The notes under the pieces: model-generated | Told to the model about the DNA's origin: nothing | The model's input: only the letters and a program-made list of their open reading frames with translations | Databases searched by the model: none | Source: Chenopodium formosanum | Lineage: Eukaryota > Streptophyta > Magnoliopsida > Caryophyllales > Amaranthaceae | Direction: 5' to 3' | DNA length: 64,000 nt | NCBI GenBank assembly: GCA_024500155.1 | Contig: CM044867.1 | Location: 16,403,632-16,467,631 of the forward strand | Part shown: positions 1 to 11,529 of the stretch, piece after piece | Position numbering within the stretch: position 1 is the stretch's first letter | How the letters are laid out: each line of letters opens with the position of its first letter | Program-made: the position numbers and the translations under genes

Positions 1-296
1 CATGTTCTAGGTTTAGAGTTGATTTATTTGTGATTAAAGGTTTATATGCTTGATAATCTTTAATCTTCTTGCAAGTGCACATTGTTGGTTGATTAAAGGT
101 GAATCTTTGCTAACAAGGAACAGAAGTTGACTTAGTTAAGGTTCATTATTATCGATTGTTATTTAATAGTACCTCCTAGTATATGGTTCTAATGTGGAAA
201 CATAGAGGCAATTTTGGGAGAAGCCAATTGACCCCGGAAGGCGGCTAGATTGGACTCTTTATTTCGATATTTGAGCATAAACCTACTTGCTATATA
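1..296 (+). repeat. Inverted segment inside LTR F1
   Basis: Bases 1-287 read as the reverse complement of about 38069-38345 of the sister LTR F2. From about 312 the sequence follows the sister copies (F3 at about 57133) in the normal direction. Roughly 20-25 bases of unrelated filler join the two parts. In F2 both breakpoints lie near the ends of an interval of about 500 bp, which fits inversion of that interval within the LTR. Confidence 0.7.
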
Positions 297-1950
297 AAAT
301 AAAACAATGGTGAAACCCTCACTTTCTCTCTCTAAACTACCCTAATCCTAAGCTAAACCTAGAGAGAGAAGCTCTCCTAAAACTAATTAGAGAATAGTAT
401 AATAGCTATAAATGTTCACCCCCTTTTAATTACCCCAAAGATGGGTATTTATACTCATCTAATAAAACTAGGAAAAAAATAGAAAGTAAAAGAAGAAAAT
501 AAATAAATAAAGAAAAGGAAATAAAAAGAAAATAAAAGAGGAAAGAAATAAAAGAGAAAAGAAAATAAGAAAAGGAAAAGTAAAAGAAATAAAAATAAAA
601 GAAAAAGAAAAAATAAACCCACAAATTCCCCCAAAAATCACGAACCATCAGACCCCATTTCTCCTTCTTCGCATTCTTGGCTGCTCTGAACTCTCATCCT
701 CACCATTCACGCATATCACCACCATCAATACTCCATCATCAACGGCCTATGTTGCTCAATCACCAACGTTCATCAACTACAATCATCTAGCATCAAATCG
801 TGGCCCTTCGATTTTCATTAAAATCACGTGAGAAGCTCGTGATTGAACCCACATTTGCGCGCCCGCGAAGACATCGCGCAGAGGTCGCGCAAATGCTACT
901 GCCTCCAATCTGTTTTAGACTCCAATTTGTGCGCCTTCTGACAGAGCTGCGCGGCCGCGGAGGTCTGGGTAGCTTAGGGAATGCAATTGTTGCGAATTCG
1001 GGTTTGATTGACGCGCTGATTGTTGTTGGTGTGATTAGAGATGCGAATTCGTGGTGGCTGTTGTAATTGGAGTTGAATTTGAGGTGAGGTGGTGCGATTG
1101 GAGGTGGTTTGGTGGTGTGTTGTTGCTGCAGTTGCTGTTGGTGTGTGTTGCGTTGTCGCTGCTGTTGGTGTTGGCGTTGGTGGTGTTGCATGGTGGTTTT
1201 GTTGGGAGGTTGTAACTGCTGGTGTTATTGGTGAAAGGCTGTAATTATTGGTGGTTGGTTGCGGTGGAGAAGCAGGGGAGTGAGCGTTTGGGATTGCGGT
1301 GGCTATGATGTATGTTGTGTGTGTGATTGCGGGTGAGATGTTGTAGGTGGTGTTGCGGGGTGAGCGAGAAGCGTGGCTGATGGTGTTGGTTGCTGCTGGG
1401 GTTGTTGTTACAGTGGGTTGCTGGTGTTGTGAGTTTGGTGGGCTGCTGTGTGCGTGAGGGAGCAGGGGAGAAGGAGAGTTGGTGTGTGTGTGGTGTAGGA
1501 TTAGGTGATGGTGTGGTGAAGGTTTATGGGCAGCAGCTTGACTTGATTGACTCGGGTCTCGAACATCCAATGCAAACCACTCGACTTTGAAATCCGTGCT
1601 TCAACCCGAAAACATACCTACACAACCAAAAATACACATTGGAGAATCGGGACATAAAATAAGATAAATAAAATAGAAATAAATAAAAATGAAAATAGAA
1701 AAAGGACGAAATAAAATAAAACCAAGACAAATAAAATAAAATAAATAAAATAGAAATAAATAAAATAAATTAGGAAAATAGACTTAAACTAATAAAATAA
1801 AAAAAATAATCTAAAACACACCAAAATTACAAAATAAACTAGAAACTTTATTAAAGAGAAAACAAGAGAATAAAATGAAAAATAAGGGAAAATAAACACG
1901 AAAGTGTCTCTAATACTACTCCCTAGGAGTGAAATAAATGTCACTTATCA
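1..1950 (-). mobile_element. F1: F-family Athila-type LTR, left end off the window
   Basis: This is LTR sequence in minus orientation, related to the copies at 37727-38966 and 56405-58758. In element sense it begins at 1950 with TGATAAGTG and a small hairpin typical of this group. It holds purine-rich A/G tracts (about 470-620 and 1640-1890), a GC-rich palindrome cluster (850-960) and a G/T-rich stretch (1060-1530). It joins element A gag sequence at 1951, so it is probably a solo LTR inserted in that gag. The right flank agaac would be the target duplication, but the left flank is outside the window. The open frames inside it are low-complexity and not credible genes. Confidence 0.75.
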
Positions 1951-3123
1951 AGAACCGGCGGCAAATCCGCTCACCTTGGTCCCCAACTGATCGGGCATGC
2001 CCCGCATGCGTCTCAGACGCAGTATGGTCATTATGACCTTCAGTACATGCAGCCGGTCCCTTTTGGATGTTATGCGGCATACATCCAGCCTGTGGACTGG
2101 CAGCTCCGTCTTCTTTGACTTGGTGAACAACCTTCTACGTTCACCAGGGAGATAACCGAGGCGGTGCAACCTTCTACTTGGCGGGTACTTGTGATGGTAC
2201 TGCGAACCCAGAAGACCACCTCATGGCGTACACCAACATTATGTATTTGTAGGGGTTGGATGATGCCACTTGGTGTCGTTGCTTCCTGGACACATTGAAG
2301 GGCATTGCTTAGCAATGGTTTGGCAATCTGCCAGCCGGATCCATTGATAGCTTCAAGAAGCTAGCCTTCTTGTTCGCTTCCAACTTCTCACTGAACATCC
2401 CTGCAAAGAAAACAAGTCTTGACTTGAGCACCATTAAGCAGGGTGAGAAGGAGGGCCTTCGCTCGTATATCAAGCGGTTCAACCTAACCCGGATTCAAAT
2501 CCAGGGGCTATCTAACGGCGTAGCTTTCACAGACTTTTTTAAAGGGCTGAAAGACGGGTCGACGTTTAAGTTCGACCTGGTCAGGAAAGGGGCATTCACC
2601 CTAAAGGCGGCATTGAGGGAGGCCGAAAGCTTTATACATGCGACCCACCTCTGCTCGTCTGGAAATCAGTCGGACTCTAAGAAGTCCGACAAACCAAAAG
2701 ACAACCGGCCTACCCAGCTGGCCAAAAAGAAAGAAGAGAACGAGAAAAGAAAGGAAGTATGGGCAGTGGATGACTCTGATCAACCATCTCGGAAGAAAAG
2801 GAAGGAGTTTAAACCGTACGTCCCTAAGTACGAGTTTAATAAAGATTGCAAGTCCATTTTCACGGAGATCAAGGATCGGCTAACCCTTGAGAAGCCGAAT
2901 CCTATGAAGAGTTCCCTCTAGAAGCGGAACAAAAATAAATTCTACCAATTTCATGAAGAAGGTTGCCACGATACCAACGACTGCTTTTATCTTTCAAGGG
3001 CGTTGAATCGTTTATCGGACAAGGGGATGTTGAAGTCTTACATCTCTAAGTCCAAGGGGAGTAAGAATCCAGGACAGTCATCAAAGACCGTCCAGCCTAA
3101 TAGTAGCACGGACACTGATTAGG
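1951..3123 (+). pseudogene. Element A gag remnant
   Basis: Gag would form the retrotransposon's virus-like particle. The longest open stretch (2370-2921) holds the Ty3/gypsy gag core, with motifs such as GLRSYIKRF and DGSTFKFDLVRK followed by a lysine-rich tail. Upstream, the same domain can be read from about 2180 in broken frame, with two TAG stops where the G copy reads through. After a stop at 2919-2921 a degraded zinc-knuckle-like stretch (HDTNDC) follows at about 2935-2990. Its first cysteine is replaced by tyrosine relative to the copy in G. The gene cannot make a full product. Confidence 0.8.
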
Positions 3124-3687
3124 ATCCGGTTTACACCATAGTAGGTGGATTCTCCTGTGGAGGCCCTACTATTTGGGGCACCAAGAGCCATCTGAGGAAG
3201 ATGGACTCGGCTGCTGATGAGAAGCAGGCGTCTGCTAGCAGCACCTTTCCTGATTACTAAAAAGGACAGGGGCAGGGTCTGTCACCCGGACGACGATCCG
3301 ATCGTCATTGAATGTAATGTCACCAACCAGTTGGTTGGAAGAATACTTATAAATACCGACAGCTCCTCATATATCATCGATTACAAGTGCTTGTAAAAGC
3401 TGAAGTACAAGCCTAGCAGTATGCACTCGGTATCCCACCCCCTGGTTGGTTTTGGGGATGGAATGGTGTACCCAGCCGGCCGAATTGACTTACCCATCCG
3501 GTTGGGAGAAAAAGGAGAAGGACGACATCTGGTCGTCAAGTTTTTGGTCGTTGAGGAGTTGACCGCCTATAACGTTATTTTAGGTCATCCCACCCTCAAC
3601 GAAGCCAAGGCGTTAATCATCCCTTCACTCATGCTTATCGAGTATGAAAAGGATGATGGCTCTGTTGGTTCTTTGAATGGAGATTAG
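3124..3687 (+). pseudogene. Element A aspartic protease remnant
   Basis: This region would encode the pepsin-like protease that cuts the Gag-Pol polyprotein. The C-terminal half is open at 3421-3687 and includes the flap-side motif VILGHPTLNEAKA. The active-site region at about 3343-3372 reads NTDSS where the sister element G reads DTGSS, so the catalytic aspartate is now asparagine. A TAG stop follows at about 3394-3396. The protease is dead in two independent ways. Confidence 0.8.
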
Positions 3688-4072
3688 AAGACGGCCCGGG
3701 AGAGCGGTCAGATGAGCTCCGTCCGCAGCCGGCTGGTGAGCATATTGATCTCGCTCCGGACGATATTTGCCCGGATCGAACTATAAAGGTTGGGACGGCT
3801 GCTTATGCTAAGTTGGGTGTAGACTTGCACCTTTTGTTGAAAGAATTCAAAGACATCTTTGCCTTTGAAGTGGAAGAGATGCCAAGCATGAGCCCGGATC
3901 TCGCTGTCCACAAAATCGCCGTGGACCCAAAGAAGAAGCCCATCCGGCAGAACAAAAGAAATCACGGCGAGGCAAGAAGTCAGGCGGCAGGCGCTGAAGT
4001 TAAAAAATTGTTAGACACTGGGTTCATTCGGCCATGTAACTTCCCTGATTGGGTTGCAAATGTTGTGCTTGT
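3688..4072 (+). pseudogene. Element A reverse transcriptase, N-terminal part
   Basis: This is the linker and first part of Ty3/gypsy RT, open at 3813-4072. It includes a DLHLLLKEFKDIFAFE stretch and the early RT motif GFIRPCNFPDWVANVVL. The reading is cut exactly at 4072 by element B and resumes at 11530 after the duplicated 5-bp target cttgt. Confidence 0.85.
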
Positions 4073-5783
4073 TGACGTGGGAAAATTAGGTCGTTGGACT
4101 AATCCTCCTAAGTCAAACAAAATTTATAAACACTCGACAAACCTAAATACAAGTATAGAGGTAAGTTAAGGGTCGAACCCAAAGGAACGGTAATGTCTAA
4201 GTGCTTTCAATTGTATGCCTAAGCTAGGTCGAAAACAAGAGATAAAAGAGTATACTAACAACTACTAAGACAAGGAAATCAAACAAATAAAATGCTAGGG
4301 ATTAGGATTCACTTATATTAGCAATGAACAAAGCAAATTGGTTTAGGAAGTTGATTAAGTCAAGCAATGTGAGGGAAGATCAATTATGCAACCAAAAGAG
4401 CATATCAAGCTATTCTCCTAGAGGTCTACCTAGCGTCAACTACGATAAACTCTAGCTAGGAAACATCACAAGACACCTCGATCGTGTAAATGCAAGCCAC
4501 AAATCAATGGTCCGTATCAATGTGAACTTACAATGCAATCTAGTGTGAATAACTAGGGTGATCAAGCCTAAATCAAACACACACATGCACATAATCAATT
4601 AACCAATTTAATCACATAATCAACTCCATCAAAATCCACAATCTACATCAATCCATTACGTAATACAAGCTTCACCAAATCCCTAACCAAACAACTACTC
4701 TAGCAACATCATCAATTCAACCAACAACTAAAGAAATTAACAATCTACAATCAAAGAATCAACAATTAAAGAAGAACAAAACTCTAATCAAACATCAATC
4801 ATCAAATCATCAAAATCTAATCAAAATCACACAATCTAAACATGAATACTAAACAAAACAATAAATGAGATAGAGTTTAGAAATGCTCATTGATAATAGA
4901 GTAGATCTCCAATACAATTGTCACCATTGGATCTTCAATCTCTCAATCACCATTGAAATTCTTCACTTTCTCTCTCAAATATCTACTCCTAAAACTAACC
5001 CCTAAATCTAGAGAGAGAAGCTCTCAACTAAGCTAAGAATATGATCTAATTCTATTATTACTTGTTACTACAAAAATAGAAGGAAATAACTATATATACA
5101 AAGGAGAAGGTCGGTATTGACGCCCAAGAATAAACCCACGCAAGTGCGGGTGCTCTAAGGAGAGAGTATGGTGCGCACGGGAGCACACCCAGGGATGTGC
5201 GCCCGCACACACCTAATGTGCGGCCGCACACGACAGATGTGCGGCCGCACACGACAGATGTGCGGCCGCACATGACAGATGTGTGGCCGCACACTCCTGA
5301 TGTGCGCCCGCACATAGCTGCAGTTTCCTCCTTTCTTCTTTGCCCTTGATCACGAGGTGCACGCATCCTAGATGATGATGATGGAGGACAAGGTAGGCAG
5401 CAACTTCCTTGAATTTCTTGAAGAAAATGAGCTATGAAGAAGGCATTTACAAGGCCTTGAACCATGCCCCTTTGATCCCACTTTTGACTTGAAACTTCTT
5501 GCACAAGCTTTAGGCATGAAAACAATGAAATATCATGGAGAGGAAGCTCGGGAATCCTTGGACAATCAATCACAACCTACAAACAAAGGAGAAAAAGCAA
5601 ATAAAAGGGAAAAAATAACAAGAAAACTAGAAAATGCAGAAAATAGCTAGAGAAACTAACTACAAAAAGCATAAAATGAAGTGAACAAGAATAAAACTAA
5701 GGAAAACTAAAGAAAGGAATAATAAAATGGAATGAAATTCATCCAAAAAGGGACCAAATGAGTGCCATAAATGTCACTCATCA
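4073..5783 (-). repeat. Element B 3' LTR (1711 bp)
   Basis: It begins on the plus strand with TGACGTGGG and ends with CACTCATCA. In element sense the start carries a hairpin around ACATTTATG. A TATA-like tatatata lies at about 5091-5098 and a GC-rich palindrome array at 5196-5312. It is 46 bp longer than its partner LTR, mainly because it has two more units of a 21-bp palindrome repeat. By eye it differs from its partner by more than a dozen substitutions or small indels. Confidence 0.9.
5196..5312. repeat. Palindrome array in B 3' LTR (tgtgcggccgcaca type)
   Basis: Several tandem copies of a unit of about 21 bp, each centred on a GC palindrome such as gtgcggccgcac, with acgacagat or similar spacers. 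Variants with gcgcccgc or gtggccgc centres sit at the ends. The partner LTR (10985-11067) has two fewer full units. Confidence 0.9.
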
Positions 5784-5798
5784 AATTCCCCCAAGCTA
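5784..5798 (-). other. Element B polypurine tract
   Basis: Directly inside the left LTR the minus strand reads a G5-containing purine run (gcttgggggaatt). This is the expected primer for plus-strand DNA synthesis and fixes the element's orientation. Confidence 0.85.
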
Positions 5799-8299
5799 AA
5801 CTTTTGCTCGTCCTCGAGCAAAACAAAGCAAGGAAGATCAAGGATGAAAAATTTATTGAAAATGAAAAAGAAAGACTCAAGATAAGAATATACACTAAGA
5901 CTCACTGTCGTAGGAATCACGGTTGTTTTTAGCTACAACAAGCCCTTTAAACCCCAAAGTCGCCTATGAGGATGAGTAAGGTCTCGTAAGGGTATCCTAA
6001 GAGTTTGACCCATAACTCTCATAATAATACAAACAAGGCAAAGCATGAAAAAGAAAACAAAATACAAGAAAAGCAAACAAATGTTCATGAAAGGACTTTT
6101 GCAAATGTACAAGCACAAGTGGATGCAAATCTTTCTAAACAAGTAAGGGAGTGCACGCTCCAAGATACCCAAGGTTGATTGAAACATAAATATGCTAAGC
6201 ATAGGAACTAGCTTTCACAATCCACTTTCATCCCAAACGATCTTACCGCGTTCTTCCTAATAGCTTCAAATCGACCTCTAATGAGCATCCCAATGATTCC
6301 ACGAAGGAACCGGAAAAAGAGAATTTTTAGGCTACTCGACATCTTGACTTTTGCATTCCCTCTCCCTATTCTTAAAACTCACATTCCTCTCCACCGATGA
6401 ATGACTCAACCATCTAGGTCAAAAGGTCTTTCCCCAAGGTTGTAACGTAAGGCATAAGGGTGAAGGTAGGCTAAAATTTGAAATTTGGTGGTTTTCCTAA
6501 AAGTGAAGCAAAGAACGGGCCCTTTCTTAGAATCACAATCAAGTAAACACCAATCCAAACAAAAATACTCACACCCCCAAGCTTATTCAAAGCTATAAAC
6601 CACAAACATATACACAAAAAACGTGAGAACGCATCCCCCCAAGCTTAAATGGAGCATTGTCCTCAATGCTCAAAAAGGGAGAAAACTCACAACAAAATAT
6701 TTTTGAATTTTTCATTTTTCATTTTTTTTTTCTTTTTTTTTTCAATAATGCTTTGTCCTTGCCTCTTTTTACCTTGGACGGCTTTTTCGATTTTGCACTT
6801 ATTTGTCCATGCCTTTTATAATATAGGACGGCTTTTACTCATACTCATTTGCCATTATTCACAAATAAGAAAAAACACAAACTTGCTTTCATAAGAACCA
6901 AACATTTCAACTTCTCCACCACAAACTCCATCAAGAATAATCAATTGCTTCACAAAAACCAAGAAAAGTAGAAAAATGAAACAAAAGGCCAAAGATCTAA
7001 AGATGTGGCTTGAAAAGAAGGGATAAGGCTCAAATGGTTGCAAGAAGGCAAATTTAAACCCAAAAAAAAAAGAAAAAGAATAAAACTATCCTAAAAATGA
7101 AAAATACCACCCCAAAAAAGGTGCCTTTGTCCTCCCTAAATGGTTCGGTCTCGGATTCAAGATCTATGAGTCAAGTTTCAAGATTAGGTTTGCAAAAAGT
7201 CAAGGATCCATGCTGCTCATACAAATAAGGTGGAAGGCTTGAAAAACATAGAACTCACATGGTTGTAGCAAAAACTCACTATTGGTGTCAAATCGACTAT
7301 AGGAAGCAACTACCAAACGGGCCACAAACAAGTAGAATCTGGCTTCATGTTCCCACTAGTTCTAACCAACTACCTTAGCATGCTTTATCCTAGAATCAAC
7401 CAAGCGTACTCTCAAACCGTGCACACCATTACCATTTAGGAAGAAAAGCATTCAATTATACAAGTCCAAATGTTATTATGTCCAAAACAAGAACAAAACA
7501 AAACACATTGCAAATTTGCCTTGATAGAAACCAAAATCTTTTTGGAGTTTTCAAAATATAAGAAACATGGAAAAGCATATACAAAGGTGCATAACACATA
7601 AGAATCAACATCCCACCAAACATGATAGAATAACCTCCCCCAAGCTTGAATGAGACAATACACTCAAACATAAATCATATAATCCATGGGAGGGGAAAAC
7701 TAGGAGATCAATCCAACAAACCAACATATGTCCAACAAATCATCATCCACTAGAGAAAGAGCAAAGAAAGATATCACCGGATTTAAGGTGGGTGTAAATA
7801 CCCGCAAATGACCCAATTAAACCTTTCATAGCTAATTTCTCAAGAATTGAACCTTGTTTCCATGTGCTAGTAAAAATAGGAGTCAACCTTCCTTGATTCT
7901 TGATCCAAATCGAAGCACCAAAGTATATCAAGTCATGTACCTAGCAAAAGGCACACAAACATTTCCATGAGAGAAAATCTATTCTAAAAGGAAAAGGAAA
8001 ATCTAATCTAAAACATGGGTTACTTCCCAAGAAAGGCTTGCTTAAGGTCCAAGCTTGACCGCTCTAGTAAAATAATAATTCAACGCACGCAAGAGCTTGT
8101 CAAATGCACTACTACACATTTCATAAGAGAGTAAGTGTGCACATGACAAAAATAAGGCATGCAACAAGCATAGTGCACACCTATGAGAAGAGATATGCCA
8201 AGGGAAGGAAGAAGAATCAAAAGAAAACTCAACAAAATAAGAAGAAGAAGAAAAAGAGGAAGAAAAGGAAATAGAAAGCAAACTCTCCTCAAAATATTT
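5799..8299 (-). other. Element B 3' internal non-coding region
   Basis: About 2.5 kb between the gag-like frame and the polypurine tract. It contains poly-T runs near 6720-6745 and several CCCCAAGCTT-type motifs, and no credible coding region on either strand. The start of this stretch recurs at 40636-40847 beside LTR E. Small open frames here are short and lack family resemblance. Confidence 0.7.
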
Positions 8300-9753
8300 T
8301 TAGGTGGCAACATCACCCTTTTCCCAAATTGGAGACAAATGAGCCACATTCAAATCATCATAGACAAAAGGGTCCCCAATAGGCTTACCAACAAAGGAAG
8401 GGAGAAAAATAGGGCAATAAGGGATGTGATTAAACTTTTGAGAGAAAGGGGTATGAGAAAAAGGCAAAGGGTTAGCTACTCCCTCAACACAAGGTCTCAC
8501 ATCGCCAATGAGGGCATGAAAATCAATCATAGAATCCTCGAAAGAAGAACGCTCATGATCACCATCTCCCTCAAACATCCAACTCCCAAGAGGAACCACA
8601 TAATCCCCTCCATTACCTTCATGAACAATAGCTCCCTCAACTTCCTTAAAGCCTAGAGTCTCAAAACCATGCATGAATGGAGGCAAATTAATTTCAAAAT
8701 CATCTCTCTCCCATGAAGCATCATCAATGAACTTGCTTAAAAGGCTATGGCTATTCCCTATGCACTCAACAAACACAATTGTCATAACCTCAAACGAGTC
8801 CAAATACTCATGGATAGAAGAGTTACATTCATACACTTGAAACTCATCACAATCAACAAAGGAAGAGATGTCTAGACTTAAAATTACATCAAACTCATTA
8901 TCACTCTCGACTCTCTCTCCTTCACTCCTATGCTCAACAATAGGATCCTCACACACTCTTGGTTGCTCGGAATTACCATCATCACCCTCAACACACACAT
9001 TAGATTTGTAACTTTCACACATAAGCATCAAGGATGACAATTGGCTTCCTAGCTCTTCATTTCTCCTTCTTCCCTCCTCAAGACGCTCCTCATTCTTTTT
9101 CATCATCTCCAATTGACTTCTTAAACAATTAAGAGTCGACTCTTTTGTAGGCCCAAGATCATCACGAAGCTCAACATGCCTAATTTGAGTTTCCAAGGTA
9201 GCAATAAGAGATTCAAAAGGGGTAAGAGATTGAGGCTCAACAAGAGAAGAAGAAGTACAACCAAAAGTGGGATCATCATCATTACAAGCATGAGCATTTT
9301 CATCAAATAGGGGGTTGGGAGCATTTTCAAATGTATGAGATTTGTTAGCTTGAACATGCAACACATTATCATGAACAAAAGAGGAAATAGAATTGGAAGC
9401 ATTTATTCTAGGTTCAACTATGGGGTCATGTGACACATCATGGTAAATCATGCTAGCATTGAAAGAATTAACACATTGCACATCAAAAATGGAAGCACGT
9501 TTACCCTTGTTATAAACTTCCCAAGCAAACCAAACATAAAATTTAATTTCCAAGCATCTTCAATAGAAAATGCTCTAAAATCACCATTATGCATTCCTTC
9601 AACTATATCCCTAGTTTGCTCATTCAAACCATGATAACAAATCTCACAAGCTTCCCAAAGACTACAACAATTATAGTCAAGAAATTCCTTAAGTCTATTG
9701 AAATAATCACAAAAAGACTCATCATCATGTTGAGTAAAAGATAGACATGCCAT
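8300..9753 (-). pseudogene. Element B gag-like ORF with unknown C-terminal extension (one frameshift)
   Basis: The frame starts at the ATG at 9753, 90 bases from the primer site. The first 70 or so residues resemble part of a plant gypsy gag domain (motifs SFCDYFNRLKEFL and GLNEQTRDIVEGMHNGDF). A small frameshift at about 9545-9555 passes into a 417-codon frame ending at 8300. That part has a predicted coiled coil (around LRSQLEMMKKNEERLEE), is acidic, and matches no retrotransposon enzyme I recognise. There is no zinc knuckle and no pol. A plausible role is a particle protein or RNA-binding factor of a gag-only non-autonomous element, but this is inference. Confidence 0.6.
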
Positions 9754-9843
9754 TTTTATAAAGAAAACAAAAACAAAATAAAAGAAAAGTATACACAAAG
9801 ACCTAGACTCAAGCAATAAAAAACACTCAAACATTGACACCGT

Positions 9844-9861
9844 TCCCCGGCAACGGCGCCA
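9844..9861 (-). other. Element B primer binding site (tRNA-Asp)
   Basis: The plus strand reads tccccggcaacggcgcca, identical to the 3' end of plant tRNA-Asp including CCA. It lies 3 bases from the right LTR and would prime minus-strand DNA synthesis. It is only the 18-base primer match and not a tRNA gene. Confidence 0.93.
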
Positions 9862-9864
9862 TTT

Positions 9865-11529
9865 TGACGTGGGAAAATTAGGTCGTTGGACTAATCCTCC
9901 TAAGTCAAACAAAATTTATAAACACTCAACAAACCTAAATACAAGTATAGAGGTAAGTTAAGGGTCGAACCCAAAGGAACGGTAATGTCTAAGTGCTTTC
10001 AATTGTATGCCTAAGCTAGGTCGAAAACAAGAGATAAAAGAGTATACTAACAACTACTAAGACAAGGAAATCAAACAAATAAAATGCTAGGGATTAGGAT
10101 TCACTTATATTAGCAATGAACAAAGCAAATTGGTTTAGGAAGTTGATTAAGTCAAGCAATGTGAGGGAAGATCAATTATGCAACCAAAAGAGCATATCAA
10201 GCTATTCTCCTAGAGGTCTACCTAGCGTCAACTACGATAAACTCTAGCTAGGAAACATCACAAGACACCTCGATCGTGTAAATGCAAGCCACAAATCAAT
10301 GGTTCGTATCAATGTGAACTTACAATGCAATCTAGTGTGAATAACTAGGGTGATCAAGCCTAAATCAAACACACACATGCACATAATCAATTAACCAATT
10401 TAATCACATCATCAACTCCATCAAAATCCACAATCTACATCAATCCATTACATAATACAAGCTTCACCAAATCCCTAACCAAACAACTACTCTAGCAACA
10501 TCATCAATTCAACCAACAACTAAAGAAATCAACAATCTACAATCAAAGAATCAACAATTAAAGAAGAACAAAAACTCTAATCAAACATCAATCATCAAAT
10601 CATCAAAATCTAATCAAAATCACACAATCTAAACATGAATACTAAACAAAACAATAAATGAGATAGAGTTTAGAAATGCTCATTGATAATAGAGTAGATC
10701 TCCAATACAATTGTCACCATTGGATCTTCAATCTCTCAATCACCATTGAAATTTTTCACTTTCTCTCTCTAAAATCTACTCCTAAAACTAACCCCTAAAT
10801 CTAGAGAGAGAAGCTCTCAACTAAGCTAAGAATATGATCTAATTCTATTATTACTTGTTACTACAAAAATAGAAGGAAACAACTATATATACAAAGGAGA
10901 AGGTCGGTATTGACGCCAAAGAATAGACCCACACAAGTGCGGGCGCTCGAAGGAGAGAGAATGGTGCGCACGGGAGCACACCTAGGGATGTGCGCCCGCA
11001 CACACCTAATGTGCGGCCGCACACGACAGATGTGCGGCCGCACACTCCTGATGTGCGCCCGCACATAGTTGCAGTTTCCTCCTTTCTTCTTTGCCCTTGC
11101 TCACGAGGTGCACGCATCCTAGATGATGATGATGGAGGACAAGGTAGGCAGCAACTTCCTTGAATTTCTTGAAGAAAATGAGCCATGAAGAAGGCATTTA
11201 CAAGTCCTTGAAGCATGCCCCTTTGATCCCTCTTTTGACTTAAAACTTCTTGCACAAGCTTTAGGCATGAAAACAATGAAAGATCATGGAGAGGAAGCTC
11301 GGGAATCCTTGGACAATCAATCACAACCTACAAACAAAGGAGAAAAAGCAAATAAAAGGGAAAAAATAACAAGAAAACTAGAAAATGCACAAAATAGAGA
11401 AACTAACTACAAAAAGCATAAATTGAAGAAAACAAGAATAAAACTAAGGAAAACTAAAGAAAGGAGTAATAAAATGGAATGAAATTCATCCAAAAGGGAC
11501 CAAATGAGTGCCATAAATGTCACTCATCA
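9865..11529 (-). repeat. Element B 5' LTR (1665 bp)
   Basis: It begins tgacgtggg after the primer site and ends cactcatca before the right target duplication. It is colinear with 4073-5783. The palindrome cluster at 10985-11067 has two units fewer than the partner LTR, plus scattered single-base differences. Confidence 0.9.

Larger units (their letters stand above)
4073..11529 (-). mobile_element. Element B: non-autonomous Athila-like LTR retrotransposon, complete
   Basis: It is a 7.46 kb element with two direct LTRs (4073-5783 and 9865-11529), TG...CA ends and a perfect 5-bp target duplication cttgt at 4068-4072 and 11530-11534. The primer site next to the right LTR and the polypurine tract next to the left LTR show it is transcribed on the minus strand. 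The internal 4.1 kb holds one broken gag-like reading frame and no protease, RT, RNase H or integrase, so it must be moved by enzymes from another element. Its 3' internal non-coding part is also seen next to LTR E at 40636-40847, so E belongs to the same or a sister family. Confidence 0.92.

Noticed and set aside
430..648. Hydrophobic Phe/Tyr-rich minus-strand ORF
   Set aside because: An artefact of A/G-rich LTR sequence. The same pattern appears at 38749-38961 and 57275-57472.
974..1570. 198-codon His/Thr/Pro-rich minus-strand ORF in LTR F1
   Set aside because: It is the reverse reading of a G/T-rich low-complexity stretch. It has no family resemblance and is not kept open in F3.
7436..8349. 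Short hydrophobic or basic ORFs in element B 3' region
   Set aside because: Short, overlapping on both strands and without similarity to known families.
9844..9861. tRNA-Asp-like sequence (also at 25132 and 35308)
   Set aside because: Only the terminal 18 bases match. These are primer binding sites and not tRNA genes.
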